Assembly: GCF_016907275.1 (NCBI RefSeq)
Contig: NZ_JAFBBP010000001.1
Coordinates: 6,438,001 to 6,502,000, forward strand
DNA length: 64,000 nucleotides
Reading direction: 5' to 3'
Source: Micromonospora luteifusca
Lineage (GTDB): Bacteria > Actinomycetota > Actinomycetes > Mycobacteriales > Micromonosporaceae
Positions 24,276-33,278 of this stretch are shown here, in pieces; the stretch's first letter is position 1; every line of letters begins with the position of its first letter. The notes under the pieces were generated by a model that ran no database searches, had not been told where the DNA came from, and saw only the letters and a list, made by a program, of their open reading frames with translations. The translations under genes and the position numbers were made by a program.

Positions 24276-26276
24276 ATGACGTCTGCTCCGTCGTCCGTCG
24301 GCACCCGCGCGCGGGTCGCCAGCGTCCTGGTCGGCCTGCTGGTGGCGGCGCTACCCGCCGCCCCGGTGGCTGCCTCTCCCGGGACCGGGTCCGCGGCAGC
24401 CCAGGCCGAGTCGGCGGCACGCCACCGCCCGGTTCCGCCGCACGTCGTGGGTGACCACACCGTCCCGGCCTACTCCTACGCCGACGCGATAAGGGAGAGC
24501 GTCTGGGTCCAGACCCGCGCCGACAGCGACGGCGACGGCGTACGAGACCGGGTGGCCGTGGACCTGGTCCGGCCTCGGGAGGCCGCCGCCGCAGGGGTCC
24601 GGGTGCCGGTCATCATGGACGCCTCGCCCTACTACCTCTGCTGTGGCCGGGGCAACGAGAGCGAGCTCAAGACGTACGACGCGGCCGGCGTGATCGCCAA
24701 GGCGCCGCTCTTCTACGACAACTACTTCGTCCCGCGCGGGTACGCCTTCCTCGCCGTGGACCTCGCGGGCACCGCCCGCTCGACCGGCTGCGAGGACGTC
24801 GGCGGCCCGGCCGAAGTGGGCAGCGCCACGGCGGTGATCGACTGGCTCAACGGGCGGGCTCGCGCCTTCACCGCCGACGGACGGCCGGTGAGCGCTGCCT
24901 GGAGCACCGGACAGGTCGGCATGATCGGCAAGTCGTGGGATGGCTCGGTCGCCAACGGGGTCGCCGCCACCGGGGTGCCGGGGTTGGCCACGATCGTGCC
25001 GATCTCGGCGATCTCCAGCTGGTACGACTACATGCGTTACCAAGGTGTCCTTCGGTCCACCGACTATCCCGGCTTCCTGCACTCGTACGTCAATGGCCGC
25101 GACGACGACGCCTGCGCGGACACGCTGGCCCGGCTCCGCGCGGACAGCGCCGAGGAGACCGGCGACCACAACAGGTTCTGGGCGCAGCGCGACTACCGGC
25201 CCTCGGCCGACCGGGTCCGGGCCAGCGTGTTCGTGGCGCACGGCCTCAACGACCTGAACGTCACGACCAACCAGTTCGCCGGCTGGTGGCAGGAGTTGGC
25301 CGACGAGGGCGTGCCCCGCAAGCTCTGGCTCTACCAGGCCGGCCACGAGGACCCGTTCGACGTGCGGCGCGCCGAATGGGTGGCCGCGCTGCACCGTTGG
25401 TTCGACTACTGGTTGCAGGGTCTGCGCAACGGGGTGATGGACGAGCCGCGGGTCGACCTGGAGACCGCTGCGGGTGTCTGGACGACACAGCGGGACTGGC
25501 CGGCCCCCGGCACCCGGGACGTCCGGATCGCCCTCGGCGGCGGCGACGGCGTGACCGGCACCCTCGGTGGTCGCGGCGCGCGGCCGGGCCAGGAACGGGC
25601 GTACGTCGACGAGTCACTGACCGAGGCCGAGTTGGTTGCCGAGCCGAGCACGGCGACCGCCGGCCGGTTGGTCTTCCTCTCCGGCGCGCTGACCACCGCG
25701 TTGCGGATATCCGGCAGCCCTTCAGTGCGGCTGCGGATCCGGGTGGATCGGCCCACCACCGAGCTGACCGCCCGGCTGGTCGACTACGGCACCGCCGAGC
25801 GAGTCCAGTACGGCAGCTCGGAAGGGGTGCGAACGCTGGACACCGAGTCCTGCTGGGGAGCCTCCACGGACGCCGACGATGCCTGCTACCGGGACACCGA
25901 GGAGATCACCGAGGTCTCCGACCACGCGGTGCTGACCCGGGGTTGGCTCGACGCCGCACACCACCGCTCGCTGCGCTTGCGCACCCCGCTGCTGCCGGAC
26001 CGGTGGTACACCGTGACCGTGCCGCTGAACGCCTACGACGCGGTGCTGCCTGCCGGGCACGTGCTCGGCCTGATGCTCGGTCAGAGCGACCCGGAGTTCA
26101 CCGAGACCAACGACCGGGACGCCACGGTCCGGGTCGACCTGGGCCGCAGTGAGCTGATCCTTCCGATCGCCGGCCGTGCCGGCCTGCCCGTGATCGACGA
26201 CGCCCCGCCGGTACGCACCGCGCCCGCCGATCCGTCGGCCGCCCGGACGGCCCGCGACACCCGGCAGGTGCCCTGA
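24276..26276 (+). CDS. Secreted Xaa-Pro dipeptidyl-peptidase / CocE-type S15 hydrolase
   Basis: The 666-residue secreted protein has a signal peptide (basic start, hydrophobic VASVLVGLLVAALPAAP, cleavage near VAA). The S15 alpha/beta hydrolase domain follows, with nucleophile in GKSWDGSVAN, aspartate in HGLNDLNV and histidine in AGHEDPF. The C-terminal jelly-roll (about 480-640) is the PepX_C domain. It should release X-Pro dipeptides or hydrolyse esters outside the cell. ATG 24276 follows GGAGG. A hairpin terminator lies 57 bp downstream. Confidence 0.9.
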   Translation: MTSAPSSVGTRARVASVLVGLLVAALPAAPVAASPGTGSAAAQAESAARHRPVPPHVVGDHTVPAYSYADAIRESVWVQTRADSDGDGVRDRVAVDLVRPREAAAAGVRVPVIMDASPYYLCCGRGNESELKTYDAAGVIAKAPLFYDNYFVPRGYAFLAVDLAGTARSTGCEDVGGPAEVGSATAVIDWLNGRARAFTADGRPVSAAWSTGQVGMIGKSWDGSVANGVAATGVPGLATIVPISAISSWYDYMRYQGVLRSTDYPGFLHSYVNGRDDDACADTLARLRADSAEETGDHNRFWAQRDYRPSADRVRASVFVAHGLNDLNVTTNQFAGWWQELADEGVPRKLWLYQAGHEDPFDVRRAEWVAALHRWFDYWLQGLRNGVMDEPRVDLETAAGVWTTQRDWPAPGTRDVRIALGGGDGVTGTLGGRGARPGQERAYVDESLTEAELVAEPSTATAGRLVFLSGALTTALRISGSPSVRLRIRVDRPTTELTARLVDYGTAERVQYGSSEGVRTLDTESCWGASTDADDACYRDTEEITEVSDHAVLTRGWLDAAHHRSLRLRTPLLPDRWYTVTVPLNAYDAVLPAGHVLGLMLGQSDPEFTETNDRDATVRVDLGRSELILPIAGRAGLPVIDDAPPVRTAPADPSAARTARDTRQVP

Positions 26277-26332
26277 CCCGGCCGGGCGCGGTCCCGATCG
26301 GGCACCGCGCGCGGTGGGGTTGTCACGCGCTG

Positions 26333-26367
26333 CTGCCCCGGCTAGGTCTTTCGGCCGGCCGGGGCAG
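26333..26367 (+). terminator. Hairpin terminator after the S15 peptidase gene
   Basis: CTGCCCCGGC (26333-26342) pairs perfectly with GCCGGGGCAG (26358-26367), a 10-bp stem with a 15-nt loop. No U-run follows. Nothing else gene-like occupies 26277-26426. Confidence 0.55.
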
Positions 26368-26426
26368 GGTGTTCATCGTGGGCACGAACCTCGTACGACC
26401 GGTGTTCACCACCTTCTTCAAGGCTC

Positions 26427-26455
26427 CTTGATCGAAAGAGCATTCGCTTGATCGA
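26427..26455 (+). repeat. Direct repeat CTTGATCGA, two copies
   Basis: CTTGATCGA occurs at 26427-26435 and 26447-26455, exactly 20 bp (about two helical turns) apart, just before the ribosome site of the PHP gene at 26470. The second copy abuts GAGGAGAG. This could be an activator or repressor site; no protein can be assigned. Confidence 0.45.
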
Positions 26456-26469
26456 GGAGAGGCTCTCAC

Positions 26470-27978
26470 GTGAGAGACATGCAACCCGAAGAGACCGAGC
26501 GCGCGCAGCTGTCGCGGCGCAAGCTGGTCAAGTACGCGGGCATCGGCGCGACGCTGGCCGCAGCCAGCCCGCTGGTTGGGGCCAGCGCGGCGTGGGCCGA
26601 CGAGGACCGCCGGCCGGGTGACGACACGGGTGACCGGGGCAACTCCAAGAACCGCGTGTGGCGCGCTGGTGACCACCACGTCCACTCCGAGTACAGCGGC
26701 GAGTTCGACACCACGAAGTCGCCGATTGTCTTCCACAAGGGCGCGGACGCGGTCTACCCGATCGTCACCAACGCCATCATGGCGAAGAACTTCGGTCTGA
26801 CCTGGGCGATGTGCACCGACCACGGTGGACCGACCCACTCGAAGGTGAACATCGAGCAGGCCTACCCCGATCTGCTGCGGTCGCGCAAGCTGGTCCCCGA
26901 GGTGCTGCAGTTCTGGGGCATGGAGTTCGACGCGCCCTCGCTGGACCACCACACGCTGATGATCCCGCGGCACGACGACGAGGCGAAGCAGCTCTTCGAG
27001 TTGGAGAGCCGGTTCGCCAAGTACGACGCGTTCCCCACCGATCCGGCCCGGGACACCGAGGCCAAGATGGTGGAGTTCCTCAAGGTCGCCCGTGGCATGC
27101 CGCACAAGCCGCTGGTGATCGCCCACCACGCGTCCCGCTCGGCGCCCGGCCTCGGCGTCTACGGCCAGGACACTCCGCGCGAGTTCCGCAACGGCAACAA
27201 CGCGGCGCCGGACGTCTACATCGGCTTCGAGGGTGCCCCCGGCCACCAGGCCGGTCCGCTCAACGGTGGCGCGCGGGGTGGGTACGGCAACCACCCCACC
27301 TACGGCGGGTTCGACCAGATGACCGCTCGGGTCGGCGGGTTGTGGGATTCGCTGCTCGGCGAGGGCCGGCGCTGGTGGATCACCGCGACCTCGGACTCGC
27401 ACGTGCACTGGACCCGCGGTGGCTCCGACTTCTGGCCGGGCGAGTACAGCAAGACGTACGTGCACGCCCGCCAGGACTACGGCGACATCATGGACGGCCT
27501 GCGCAACGGTCGGATCTTCGTCACCACCGGTGACCTGATCCGCAACCTCGACGTGACCGCCAAGTCCCAGGGCAAGACCGCCGAGGTGGGCGAGACCATC
27601 ACCGTCAGCCGGCGTAGCCGCACCGATGTCGAGATCGAGATCAAGTTCCGTCCCCTGGGCGGCGTGAACGGCAACGGTGACCGGCCCGAGGTCCGCCGGG
27701 TCGACCTGATCGTCGGCCAGATCACCGGCCCGAGCGCCAACCTGGACGCCGACACCAACCCCACCACCAAGGTGGTTGCCCGGTTCGGCCCGCGTGACTG
27801 GCGTCGGCAGGGCGAGGACTACGTCATCCGGCACACCCTGCGCAATGTCGAGGCCGACACCTACGCGCGGGTGCGGGGCACCAGCACCGACGAGGCCGAG
27901 CCGCTCGCCGACGGGCTGGAGAGCCCGTGGGACGACCTGTGGTTCTACTCGAACCCGGTGTTCGTACACGTGGGCTGA
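26470..27978 (+). CDS. Tat-exported PHP-domain phosphoesterase-like protein
   Basis: The 502-residue protein begins with a twin-arginine signal (SRRKLVKYAG, then an alanine-rich hydrophobic stretch ending in ASAAWA). The PHP fold shows metal-binding histidines in DHHVHSEYSG, CTDHGG, IAHHASR and TSDSHVHW. PHP enzymes hydrolyse phosphoesters with a trinuclear metal site; Tat export fits folding with metal before secretion. The C-terminal 130 residues form a beta-rich extension. GTG 26470 follows GAGGAGAG by about 8 nt. Substrate unknown. Confidence 0.88.
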   Translation: MRDMQPEETERAQLSRRKLVKYAGIGATLAAASPLVGASAAWADEDRRPGDDTGDRGNSKNRVWRAGDHHVHSEYSGEFDTTKSPIVFHKGADAVYPIVTNAIMAKNFGLTWAMCTDHGGPTHSKVNIEQAYPDLLRSRKLVPEVLQFWGMEFDAPSLDHHTLMIPRHDDEAKQLFELESRFAKYDAFPTDPARDTEAKMVEFLKVARGMPHKPLVIAHHASRSAPGLGVYGQDTPREFRNGNNAAPDVYIGFEGAPGHQAGPLNGGARGGYGNHPTYGGFDQMTARVGGLWDSLLGEGRRWWITATSDSHVHWTRGGSDFWPGEYSKTYVHARQDYGDIMDGLRNGRIFVTTGDLIRNLDVTAKSQGKTAEVGETITVSRRSRTDVEIEIKFRPLGGVNGNGDRPEVRRVDLIVGQITGPSANLDADTNPTTKVVARFGPRDWRRQGEDYVIRHTLRNVEADTYARVRGTSTDEAEPLADGLESPWDDLWFYSNPVFVHVG

Positions 27979-28090
27979 CCACCGCGGTAGCGGTACAGCG
28001 GGTCCGTCCGGCATCACTCGACGCGCGGCGTCGGGCGGAGCCGGGCGGGCCCGCGTCGCGTTTGCCCCGTGGTTGCGGCCGTCCCCGGGG

Positions 28091-28699
28091 TCAGTCGGTG
28101 CTGCTGCGCCGGCTGCGGCCTCGCGGGGTGGCGGTGCGCCCGCCCCGGACGGCCGCGGCGCTGGTCCGGCTCGCAGCGGGCGCCGTCGGTGCCGTTGCCG
28201 GCTGCACCTGTGCCACCACCTCGCAGAGGTCACGCAGTGGGTCCGCGGCCTGGGCCGAGCAGGCGACCCGCTGGAGCAGTGCCCGCAGCGTCGCCGACTC
28301 GGCTGGCGCGAGCGCCCCCAACAGGTGTGACTCGACCCGCCGCAGCGCCAGGCGCCGTTGCTCCCAGGAGGCGCGGCCGACGTCGGTGACGTCGACCAAC
28401 CGGTTGCGTCGGTCGGCCGGGTCCGCCCGGCGGGCGACGAACCCGGGCCGTTCCAGGTCGTCGATCAGGTACGTGAGGACGGTGCGGTCGATGCCGAGCT
28501 CCTCGGCGATCGCGCCCTGGTTTCGGGCCGGCCCGTTGATCGCCGCGGTGAGCACCTGGTAGCCGCGAGGGCCACCGGGGAAGTCGGTGAGCGCGTGCTC
28601 GGCCGCCCGGACGTAGCCACGAAAGACGATCCCGAGCATCCAGCCCAGGTCGTCGTCGAGCGGATCGGGCCGGTCCGGCCGTCGGGTGGCATCCGTCAT
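28091..28699 (-). CDS. MarR-family regulator with a basic C-terminal tail
   Basis: This 202-residue regulator has a winged helix (about 40-110: QGAIAEELGIDRTVLTYLIDDLE, then RRADPADRRNRLVDVTDVGR). A proline/alanine-rich tail follows, ending in RGGRTATPRGRSRRSSTD, which is unusual for MarR proteins and could add non-specific DNA binding. ATG 28699 is preceded by GGGGG. It is divergent from the luciferase-like/hemerythrin gene, and the A/T-rich 114-bp gap with repeated GGCAxAAG motifs probably contains its operator. Confidence 0.87.
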   Translation of the reverse strand: MTDATRRPDRPDPLDDDLGWMLGIVFRGYVRAAEHALTDFPGGPRGYQVLTAAINGPARNQGAIAEELGIDRTVLTYLIDDLERPGFVARRADPADRRNRLVDVTDVGRASWEQRRLALRRVESHLLGALAPAESATLRALLQRVACSAQAADPLRDLCEVVAQVQPATAPTAPAASRTSAAAVRGGRTATPRGRSRRSSTD

Positions 28700-28813
28700 C
28701 CCCCAACAATAGCGCAGTGACGCAGACCTTGTTGGCAGAAGATGTTCTGTATGGCATAAGGTTTAGGTCATGACGCATCGCCCGACGCGTCGCGTGAAAC
28801 GGGAGGCTCGCAG

Positions 28814-30415
28814 ATGAGCGACTACGGCCATGACCTGGTCTTCGGATCGTTCGTCACCCCCAGCGGTGGCGATCCGGGCCGCACCGTCGGCGTCGCCGTC
28901 CTCGCCGAGCAGGTCGGGCTGGACCTGGTCACCTTCCAGGACCACCCCTACCAGCCAGCCTTCCTCGACACCTGGACGCTGCTGAGCTTCGTCGCGGCCC
29001 GGACCAGCCGCGTGCACGTGGCGGCGAACGTGACGAACCTGCCCCTACGCCCGCCGGCGGTGCTCGCCCGCAGCGTCGCCAGCCTGGACCTGCTCAGCGG
29101 CGGCCGGGTCAGCCTCGGCCTCGGCGCGGGAGCGTTCTGGGAGGCCATCGAGGCGATGGGCGGCCGACGGTTGACTCCCGGGCAGGGCGTACGAGCACTG
29201 GAGGAGGCCATCGAGGTCATCCGGCAGCTCTGGGACGCCGAGGCGCGCGGCGGAGTACGTGTCGACGGCGAGTTCTATCGGGTGCTGGGTGCCAAGCGTG
29301 GGCCGGCTCCGGCACACGCGGTGCCGATCTGGCTGGGCGCGTACAAGCCCCGGATGCTCCAGCTCACCGGTCGCCGGGCCGATGGCTGGCTGCCCTCGCT
29401 GGGCTACCTTCAGCCCGGTGACCTGGCCAAGGGCAACGCGATCATCGACGACGCCGCGCAGCAGGCCGGCCGAGCCCCGCAGGACGTGCGTCGGCTCCTC
29501 AACATCGCCGGCACGTTCTCGGCCAGAGGGCGGGGCGAGCTCAACGGGCCGGCCGAGCAGTGGGTGCAGGAGCTGGCCGAGCTGGCGCTGGGCGAGGGCG
29601 TCAGCACCTTCATCCTCGCCAGCGACGACCCTGACGACCTGCGCCGGTTCGCCGGCGAGGTGGCCCCCGCGGTGCGCGAGCTGGTCACGGCCGAGCGCGA
29701 CCGCAGCGCGGAGCCGGAGCGTACGCCGGAGCCGGAGCGTACGCCGGAGCCGGAGCTGGCACCGCAGCCGACGGCCGCGCCCCCGGTGCGGCCGAGCCGC
29801 GCAACCGTCACCGGCGGTGCCTTCGCTGTGGTGCCCACCCCCGACGATGGCGTGCGGCGCAGCGACCAGCAGGTCTGGGACGAGTCGACCCGACCCACCG
29901 GTCCCGCGCCCGATCCGAACCGCACCTACACCCCACACGAGCAGGCCACCGGTGCGCACCTGGTGCAGATCCACGACGGCCTGCGCGGCGAGCTGGCCCA
30001 GATTCACGATCTGATCGAGCAGGTGGCGGCCGGCGAGATCGACGCGGGTGCGGCACGGTCCCACATCAACACGATGACGATGCGGCAGAACCGGTGGACG
30101 CTGGGCGTCTACTGCGAGTCGTACTGCCGCATCGTCACCACCCACCACACGATCGAGGACCAGTCGTTCTTCCCCCGGCTGCGGGCGCGTGACCCCCGGC
30201 TCGGTCCGGTCGTCGACCGGCTCGAGCAGGAACACCACGTCATCCACGACGTACTGGAGGGTGTCGACCGGGCCCTGGTCGCATACGTCGGATCCCCGGA
30301 CGGCCTCGCCGAGTTGCGGGCGGCGGTGGACCTGCTGACCGACGCCCTGCTGTCGCACCTCAGCTACGAGGAGCGTGAGCTGGTCGAGCCGTTGGCCCGG
30401 CTGGGCATCGCCTGA
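28814..30415 (+). CDS. Luciferase-like (F420/FMN) oxidoreductase fused to a hemerythrin domain
   Basis: This 533-residue fusion has an LLM-class TIM barrel (about 8-290: GLDLVTFQDHPY, NVTNLPLRPPAVLARSVASL, SLGLGAGAFWEAI). A PEPERT-repeat, proline-rich linker follows (about 298-365), then a hemerythrin-like four-helix domain (about 375-530) with HEQATGAHLVQIHDGL, HHTIEDQSFFPRL, EQEHHVIHDVLE and HLSYEERELVEPL supplying His/Glu iron ligands. The first domain uses F420 or FMN; the second binds a di-iron centre and could sense or carry oxygen or NO. GGGAGG precedes ATG 28814. Divergent from marR. Confidence 0.87.
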   Translation: MSDYGHDLVFGSFVTPSGGDPGRTVGVAVLAEQVGLDLVTFQDHPYQPAFLDTWTLLSFVAARTSRVHVAANVTNLPLRPPAVLARSVASLDLLSGGRVSLGLGAGAFWEAIEAMGGRRLTPGQGVRALEEAIEVIRQLWDAEARGGVRVDGEFYRVLGAKRGPAPAHAVPIWLGAYKPRMLQLTGRRADGWLPSLGYLQPGDLAKGNAIIDDAAQQAGRAPQDVRRLLNIAGTFSARGRGELNGPAEQWVQELAELALGEGVSTFILASDDPDDLRRFAGEVAPAVRELVTAERDRSAEPERTPEPERTPEPELAPQPTAAPPVRPSRATVTGGAFAVVPTPDDGVRRSDQQVWDESTRPTGPAPDPNRTYTPHEQATGAHLVQIHDGLRGELAQIHDLIEQVAAGEIDAGAARSHINTMTMRQNRWTLGVYCESYCRIVTTHHTIEDQSFFPRLRARDPRLGPVVDRLEQEHHVIHDVLEGVDRALVAYVGSPDGLAELRAAVDLLTDALLSHLSYEERELVEPLARLGIA

Positions 30416-30443
30416 TCGTCGCGGTGCCCGGCGCGGTTCGGGG

Positions 30444-30472
30444 TTGCCCATACCAACGTGAGAGACTACTTT
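30444..30472 (+). promoter_or_regulatory. Promoter giving a leaderless mRNA for the ArsR-like gene
   Basis: TTGCCC (30444-30449) and TACTTT (30467-30472) are 17 bp apart. Six bases later comes the ATG at 30479, so the predicted start site is the A of the start codon. No ribosome site precedes that ATG, in agreement with leaderless translation. Confidence 0.5.
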
Positions 30473-30478
30473 CGAAAC

Positions 30479-31078
30479 ATGTCTCTCAAGAATCCGTACG
30501 GGGATTTCGAGATCACCGAGCCGCAGGCGCTGCGGGCGCTGGCCCACCCGGTGCGGCTGGCCATCCTCGACCGCCTCCAGCGGCACGGCCCGGCCACCGC
30601 CACCGGGCTCTCGCCGCACGTCGGCGCCACGCCCTCGGTGGTCAGTTGGCACCTGCGGCACCTCGCGACGTTCGGCCTGGTCGCCGACGCGGAGGGCACC
30701 ACCAGCAAGCGCGAACGCTGGTGGCAGGCAGCCGCCCGGGGCTTTCGCTTCACGCTGCCCGACGACGCCGAGGGGCAGGCCGCGGCGCGTCAGCTGCGCG
30801 GCGAGATGTTCGCCCGGACCGCCGAGGCGCCACAGCAGTGGCTCCTGCACGACGAGCCCCGGCTGGACGACGAGTGGCGCGGGCTGGCCGGGGTGGCCGA
30901 CACCCGATTCGTGGCCACCCCGGAGGAACTGCGGCAGCTGGAGGCCGCGATCGAGGAGTTGCTCGCCCCCTACGTGCGGCGCAAGGAGGACGACGCCTCG
31001 CCGGCCGGCGCCCAACTCGTCCGGATGCTGCGCTACCTCCTGCCCGAGCCCGGCGACGACGATCCGGCCGCGTCGTGA
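30479..31078 (+). CDS. ArsR-type winged-helix transcriptional regulator
   Basis: This 199-residue protein has an N-terminal HTH_20/ArsR domain (about 12-95: QALRALAHPVRLAILDRLQ, TPSVVSWHLRHLATFGLV) and a C-terminal helical region rich in Arg and Glu. No metal-binding cysteine cluster is present, so the signal is probably not a metal. A GTG at 30458 could extend it by seven residues, but the promoter position favours ATG 30479. Its stop overlaps the GTG of an MFS transporter, so it likely controls that pump. Confidence 0.85.
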   Translation: MSLKNPYGDFEITEPQALRALAHPVRLAILDRLQRHGPATATGLSPHVGATPSVVSWHLRHLATFGLVADAEGTTSKRERWWQAAARGFRFTLPDDAEGQAAARQLRGEMFARTAEAPQQWLLHDEPRLDDEWRGLAGVADTRFVATPEELRQLEAAIEELLAPYVRRKEDDASPAGAQLVRMLRYLLPEPGDDDPAAS

Positions 31079-32334
31079 CCGCCACCGGCACCATCGCGCC
31101 CCCGCCGGCCCTGCACCGCGACCGGCGGTTCCGCACCTTCTGGCTCAGCGAGACGATCTCCCAGTTCGGTGATCGGATCAGCGAACTGGCCCTGCCGCTG
31201 ATCGCCGTCACCCTGCTCGCCGCGACGCCCGTGCAGGTCAGCGTCCTCACCGCGTTGATCTGGCTGCCCAACCTGCTGGGCCTGTTCCTGGGTGCCTGGG
31301 TGGACCAACGCACCCACAAGCGACGACTCCTGATCATCGCGGACCTGGTCCGCGCCGCAGTGCTGCTCAGCGTGCCGGTGGCCTACCTGTTCGACGCGAT
31401 CACCCTCAGCCAGCTCTACCTGGTGGCACTGCTCACCGGCGTCGGAGCGGTGCTGTTCGCCATGGCGCGTCAGGCGTTCTTCGTCGCCCTGGTGCCGCGA
31501 TCGGCGTACGTGGACGCGACCAGCAAGCTCAGCATGAGCCGGTCACTGTCCTTCATCGCCGGTCCAGCCGTCGGCGGTGGGCTGGTCCAGGCGCTCAGCG
31601 CGCCGGTCGCGATGGTCGTCGACGCGGTGTCCTTCCTCGGCTCCGCGCTGCTCCTCAGCCGCATCCCGGTAACCGAGCCGCCGCCACCGCCGCGTCGGAC
31701 GTCCACTCTCGGCCTCGTTCGCGAAGGGCTCGCGCTGGTGCTGCGGCACCCGGTGCTGCGGGCCGCGCTCGGCTGCACCAGCACGGTCAACTTCTTCACC
31801 TTCATCATCAGTGCGCTGCTGGTGCTCTACGCCAGCCGCGAGCTCGACCTGTCGGCCGGCGCGATCGGCGTCGCCTTCGGCTTCGGAGCACTCGGCGGGC
31901 TCGCCGGCGCGGCGCTCGCCCCACGGATCTCGCGCGCCATCGGGCTGGGCCGTACCGCCATGATCGGCGTGGTGCTCTTTCCCGCGCCGCTGGCGCTGAC
32001 CGCGCTGGTGTCCGGACCCACATGGACGAAGGTGGCCATGCTGGCGGCCATCGAGCTGGTCTCCAGCGTGGGGGTGATGCTGATGGACGTGAACCTGAAC
32101 GCCCTCCTCACCGCCGTGACACCTGACGACGCGCGAGGACGCCGGGCAGGCGCCTACAGCGCCGTCAACTACGGCATCCGACCGCTTGGCGCGCTGGTCG
32201 GTGGTGCGTTGGGCACCACCATCGGGCTGCGGCCCACCCTGGTCGTCGCCGGCCTGGGCGGCGTGCTCGCCGTGTTCTGGTTGCTCATGTCGCCGGTGCG
32301 CCACATCAGGACCCTCGACGAACCGGTCTCCTGA
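31075..32334 (+). CDS. MFS transporter, macrolide-efflux-like
   Basis: This 419-residue membrane protein with about twelve hydrophobic segments has the MFS loop 2-3 motif GAWVDQRTHKRRLLIIADLVRA, as in MefA-like exporters. A proline-rich central loop (EPPPPPRR) divides the two halves. It should expel a small molecule by proton antiport; the substrate is unknown. GTG 31075 overlaps the regulator stop (GTGA), which sets the start. The pair is a typical local-regulator/efflux operon and is followed by an inverted repeat at 32357-32406. Confidence 0.88.
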   Translation: MTATGTIAPPPALHRDRRFRTFWLSETISQFGDRISELALPLIAVTLLAATPVQVSVLTALIWLPNLLGLFLGAWVDQRTHKRRLLIIADLVRAAVLLSVPVAYLFDAITLSQLYLVALLTGVGAVLFAMARQAFFVALVPRSAYVDATSKLSMSRSLSFIAGPAVGGGLVQALSAPVAMVVDAVSFLGSALLLSRIPVTEPPPPPRRTSTLGLVREGLALVLRHPVLRAALGCTSTVNFFTFIISALLVLYASRELDLSAGAIGVAFGFGALGGLAGAALAPRISRAIGLGRTAMIGVVLFPAPLALTALVSGPTWTKVAMLAAIELVSSVGVMLMDVNLNALLTAVTPDDARGRRAGAYSAVNYGIRPLGALVGGALGTTIGLRPTLVVAGLGGVLAVFWLLMSPVRHIRTLDEPVS

Positions 32335-32356
32335 CCCGCGCGGGCGCTCACCTGAA

Positions 32357-32406
32357 TGAGCGACATACCTCAAAGTCATGAATATGCCACCGAGGTATGT
32401 CGCTCA
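32357..32406. repeat. Inverted repeat with perfect 15-bp arms
   Basis: TGAGCGACATACCTC (32357-32371) and GAGGTATGTCGCTCA (32392-32406) flank a 20-base A/T-richer loop. It lies between convergent genes, but its composition (mid-GC arms, no U-run) differs from the GC-only terminators elsewhere in the window. It may be a dispersed palindromic element or an atypical bidirectional terminator. The remaining 140 bp before the next gene hold nothing recognisable. Confidence 0.7.
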
Positions 32407-32547
32407 GGACCGATCCAGTCGGCAACCGAGCGGAGCAGGCAGTCACCGAGCCGAACCGACTGCCACGCTCGGCCCGGATGGCATCCGATGCCCCGTCGAA
32501 CCGGGCGCGCTGTCGAACCGGGGGCACCGACGCCCACCCGGCAACGC

Positions 32548-33240
32548 TCAGGCGGCTTCGGCCAAGAGCAACCGGGCCAGCTCGGTGGGCTGAGAGAACA
32601 TCGGCCAGTGGCCGGTCGCCATCGTGACCAGCCGCCAGCGGTCGCTGGTCAGCAGCTTGGCCACGGTGTCGTTGGGCTCAGGCCCGTCGAGCAGGCACTT
32701 GATGTACGTCGCCGGGAGGTCACCCAGTGCGCCGGTCAACACGGCCGGCTCGGTCAGCGTGGCAGCCGGATGCCCAGTGGAGCCCTCGACGAGCCGTGTC
32801 ACCTGCTCCTCGGTGAGCCCCTGACCGTCGAACTCGGCCGCACCGAGCGGCGGCCAGTAACCGTCGTCGGTAATCAGCGCCTCGAACGCCGCCTGACCCT
32901 GCCACCAACCCGACGCGAACGACTCGCCGTCGACCGGCACCTCCGAGTCGACGAATACCACCCTGGTCAAGCGGTCGCCGATCCGCTCGGCGGCCTGACC
33001 CACCGGGATGCCCGAATAGCTGTGCCCGACCAGCACCACGTCGCGCAGGTCCCGGCGCTCGATCTCGTCGACAATGTCCTGCACGTGGGTCTGCTGCCCA
33101 GCCGGCACGCCCCGTTTGTCGGCGAGGCCGGAGAGGGTCAGTGGGTGAGTGCCGTGGCCGGCAGCCCGAAGTGGCGACACCACGTCGGCCCATGCCCACG
33201 ACCCGAGCCATGCCCCCGCCACCAACACGTAATCAGCCAT
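32548..33240 (-). CDS. Alpha/beta hydrolase, esterase/hydroxynitrile-lyase-like
   Basis: This 230-residue hydrolase starts straight into the first strand (YVLVAGAWLGSWAW) and has the nucleophile elbow GHSYSG, with the late histidine in TGHWPMF. The short cap and the W-rich first loop are typical of the plant-like salicylate esterase/hydroxynitrile lyase branch common in Streptomyces. The actual substrate is unknown. It starts with ATG 33240 and belongs to a minus-strand series of three small enzymes with no tight coupling. Confidence 0.84.
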   Translation of the reverse strand: MADYVLVAGAWLGSWAWADVVSPLRAAGHGTHPLTLSGLADKRGVPAGQQTHVQDIVDEIERRDLRDVVLVGHSYSGIPVGQAAERIGDRLTRVVFVDSEVPVDGESFASGWWQGQAAFEALITDDGYWPPLGAAEFDGQGLTEEQVTRLVEGSTGHPAATLTEPAVLTGALGDLPATYIKCLLDGPEPNDTVAKLLTSDRWRLVTMATGHWPMFSQPTELARLLLAEAA

Positions 33241-33278
33241 GGCCGGAGCCTAACGCCGACCTGCGACAGGTCGGCGGG

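Noticed and set aside
32357..32406. Ordinary rho-independent terminator
   Set aside because: The 20-base loop, mid-GC arms and lack of a U-run make this uncertain, so it is listed as a repeat; a terminator role is not excluded.
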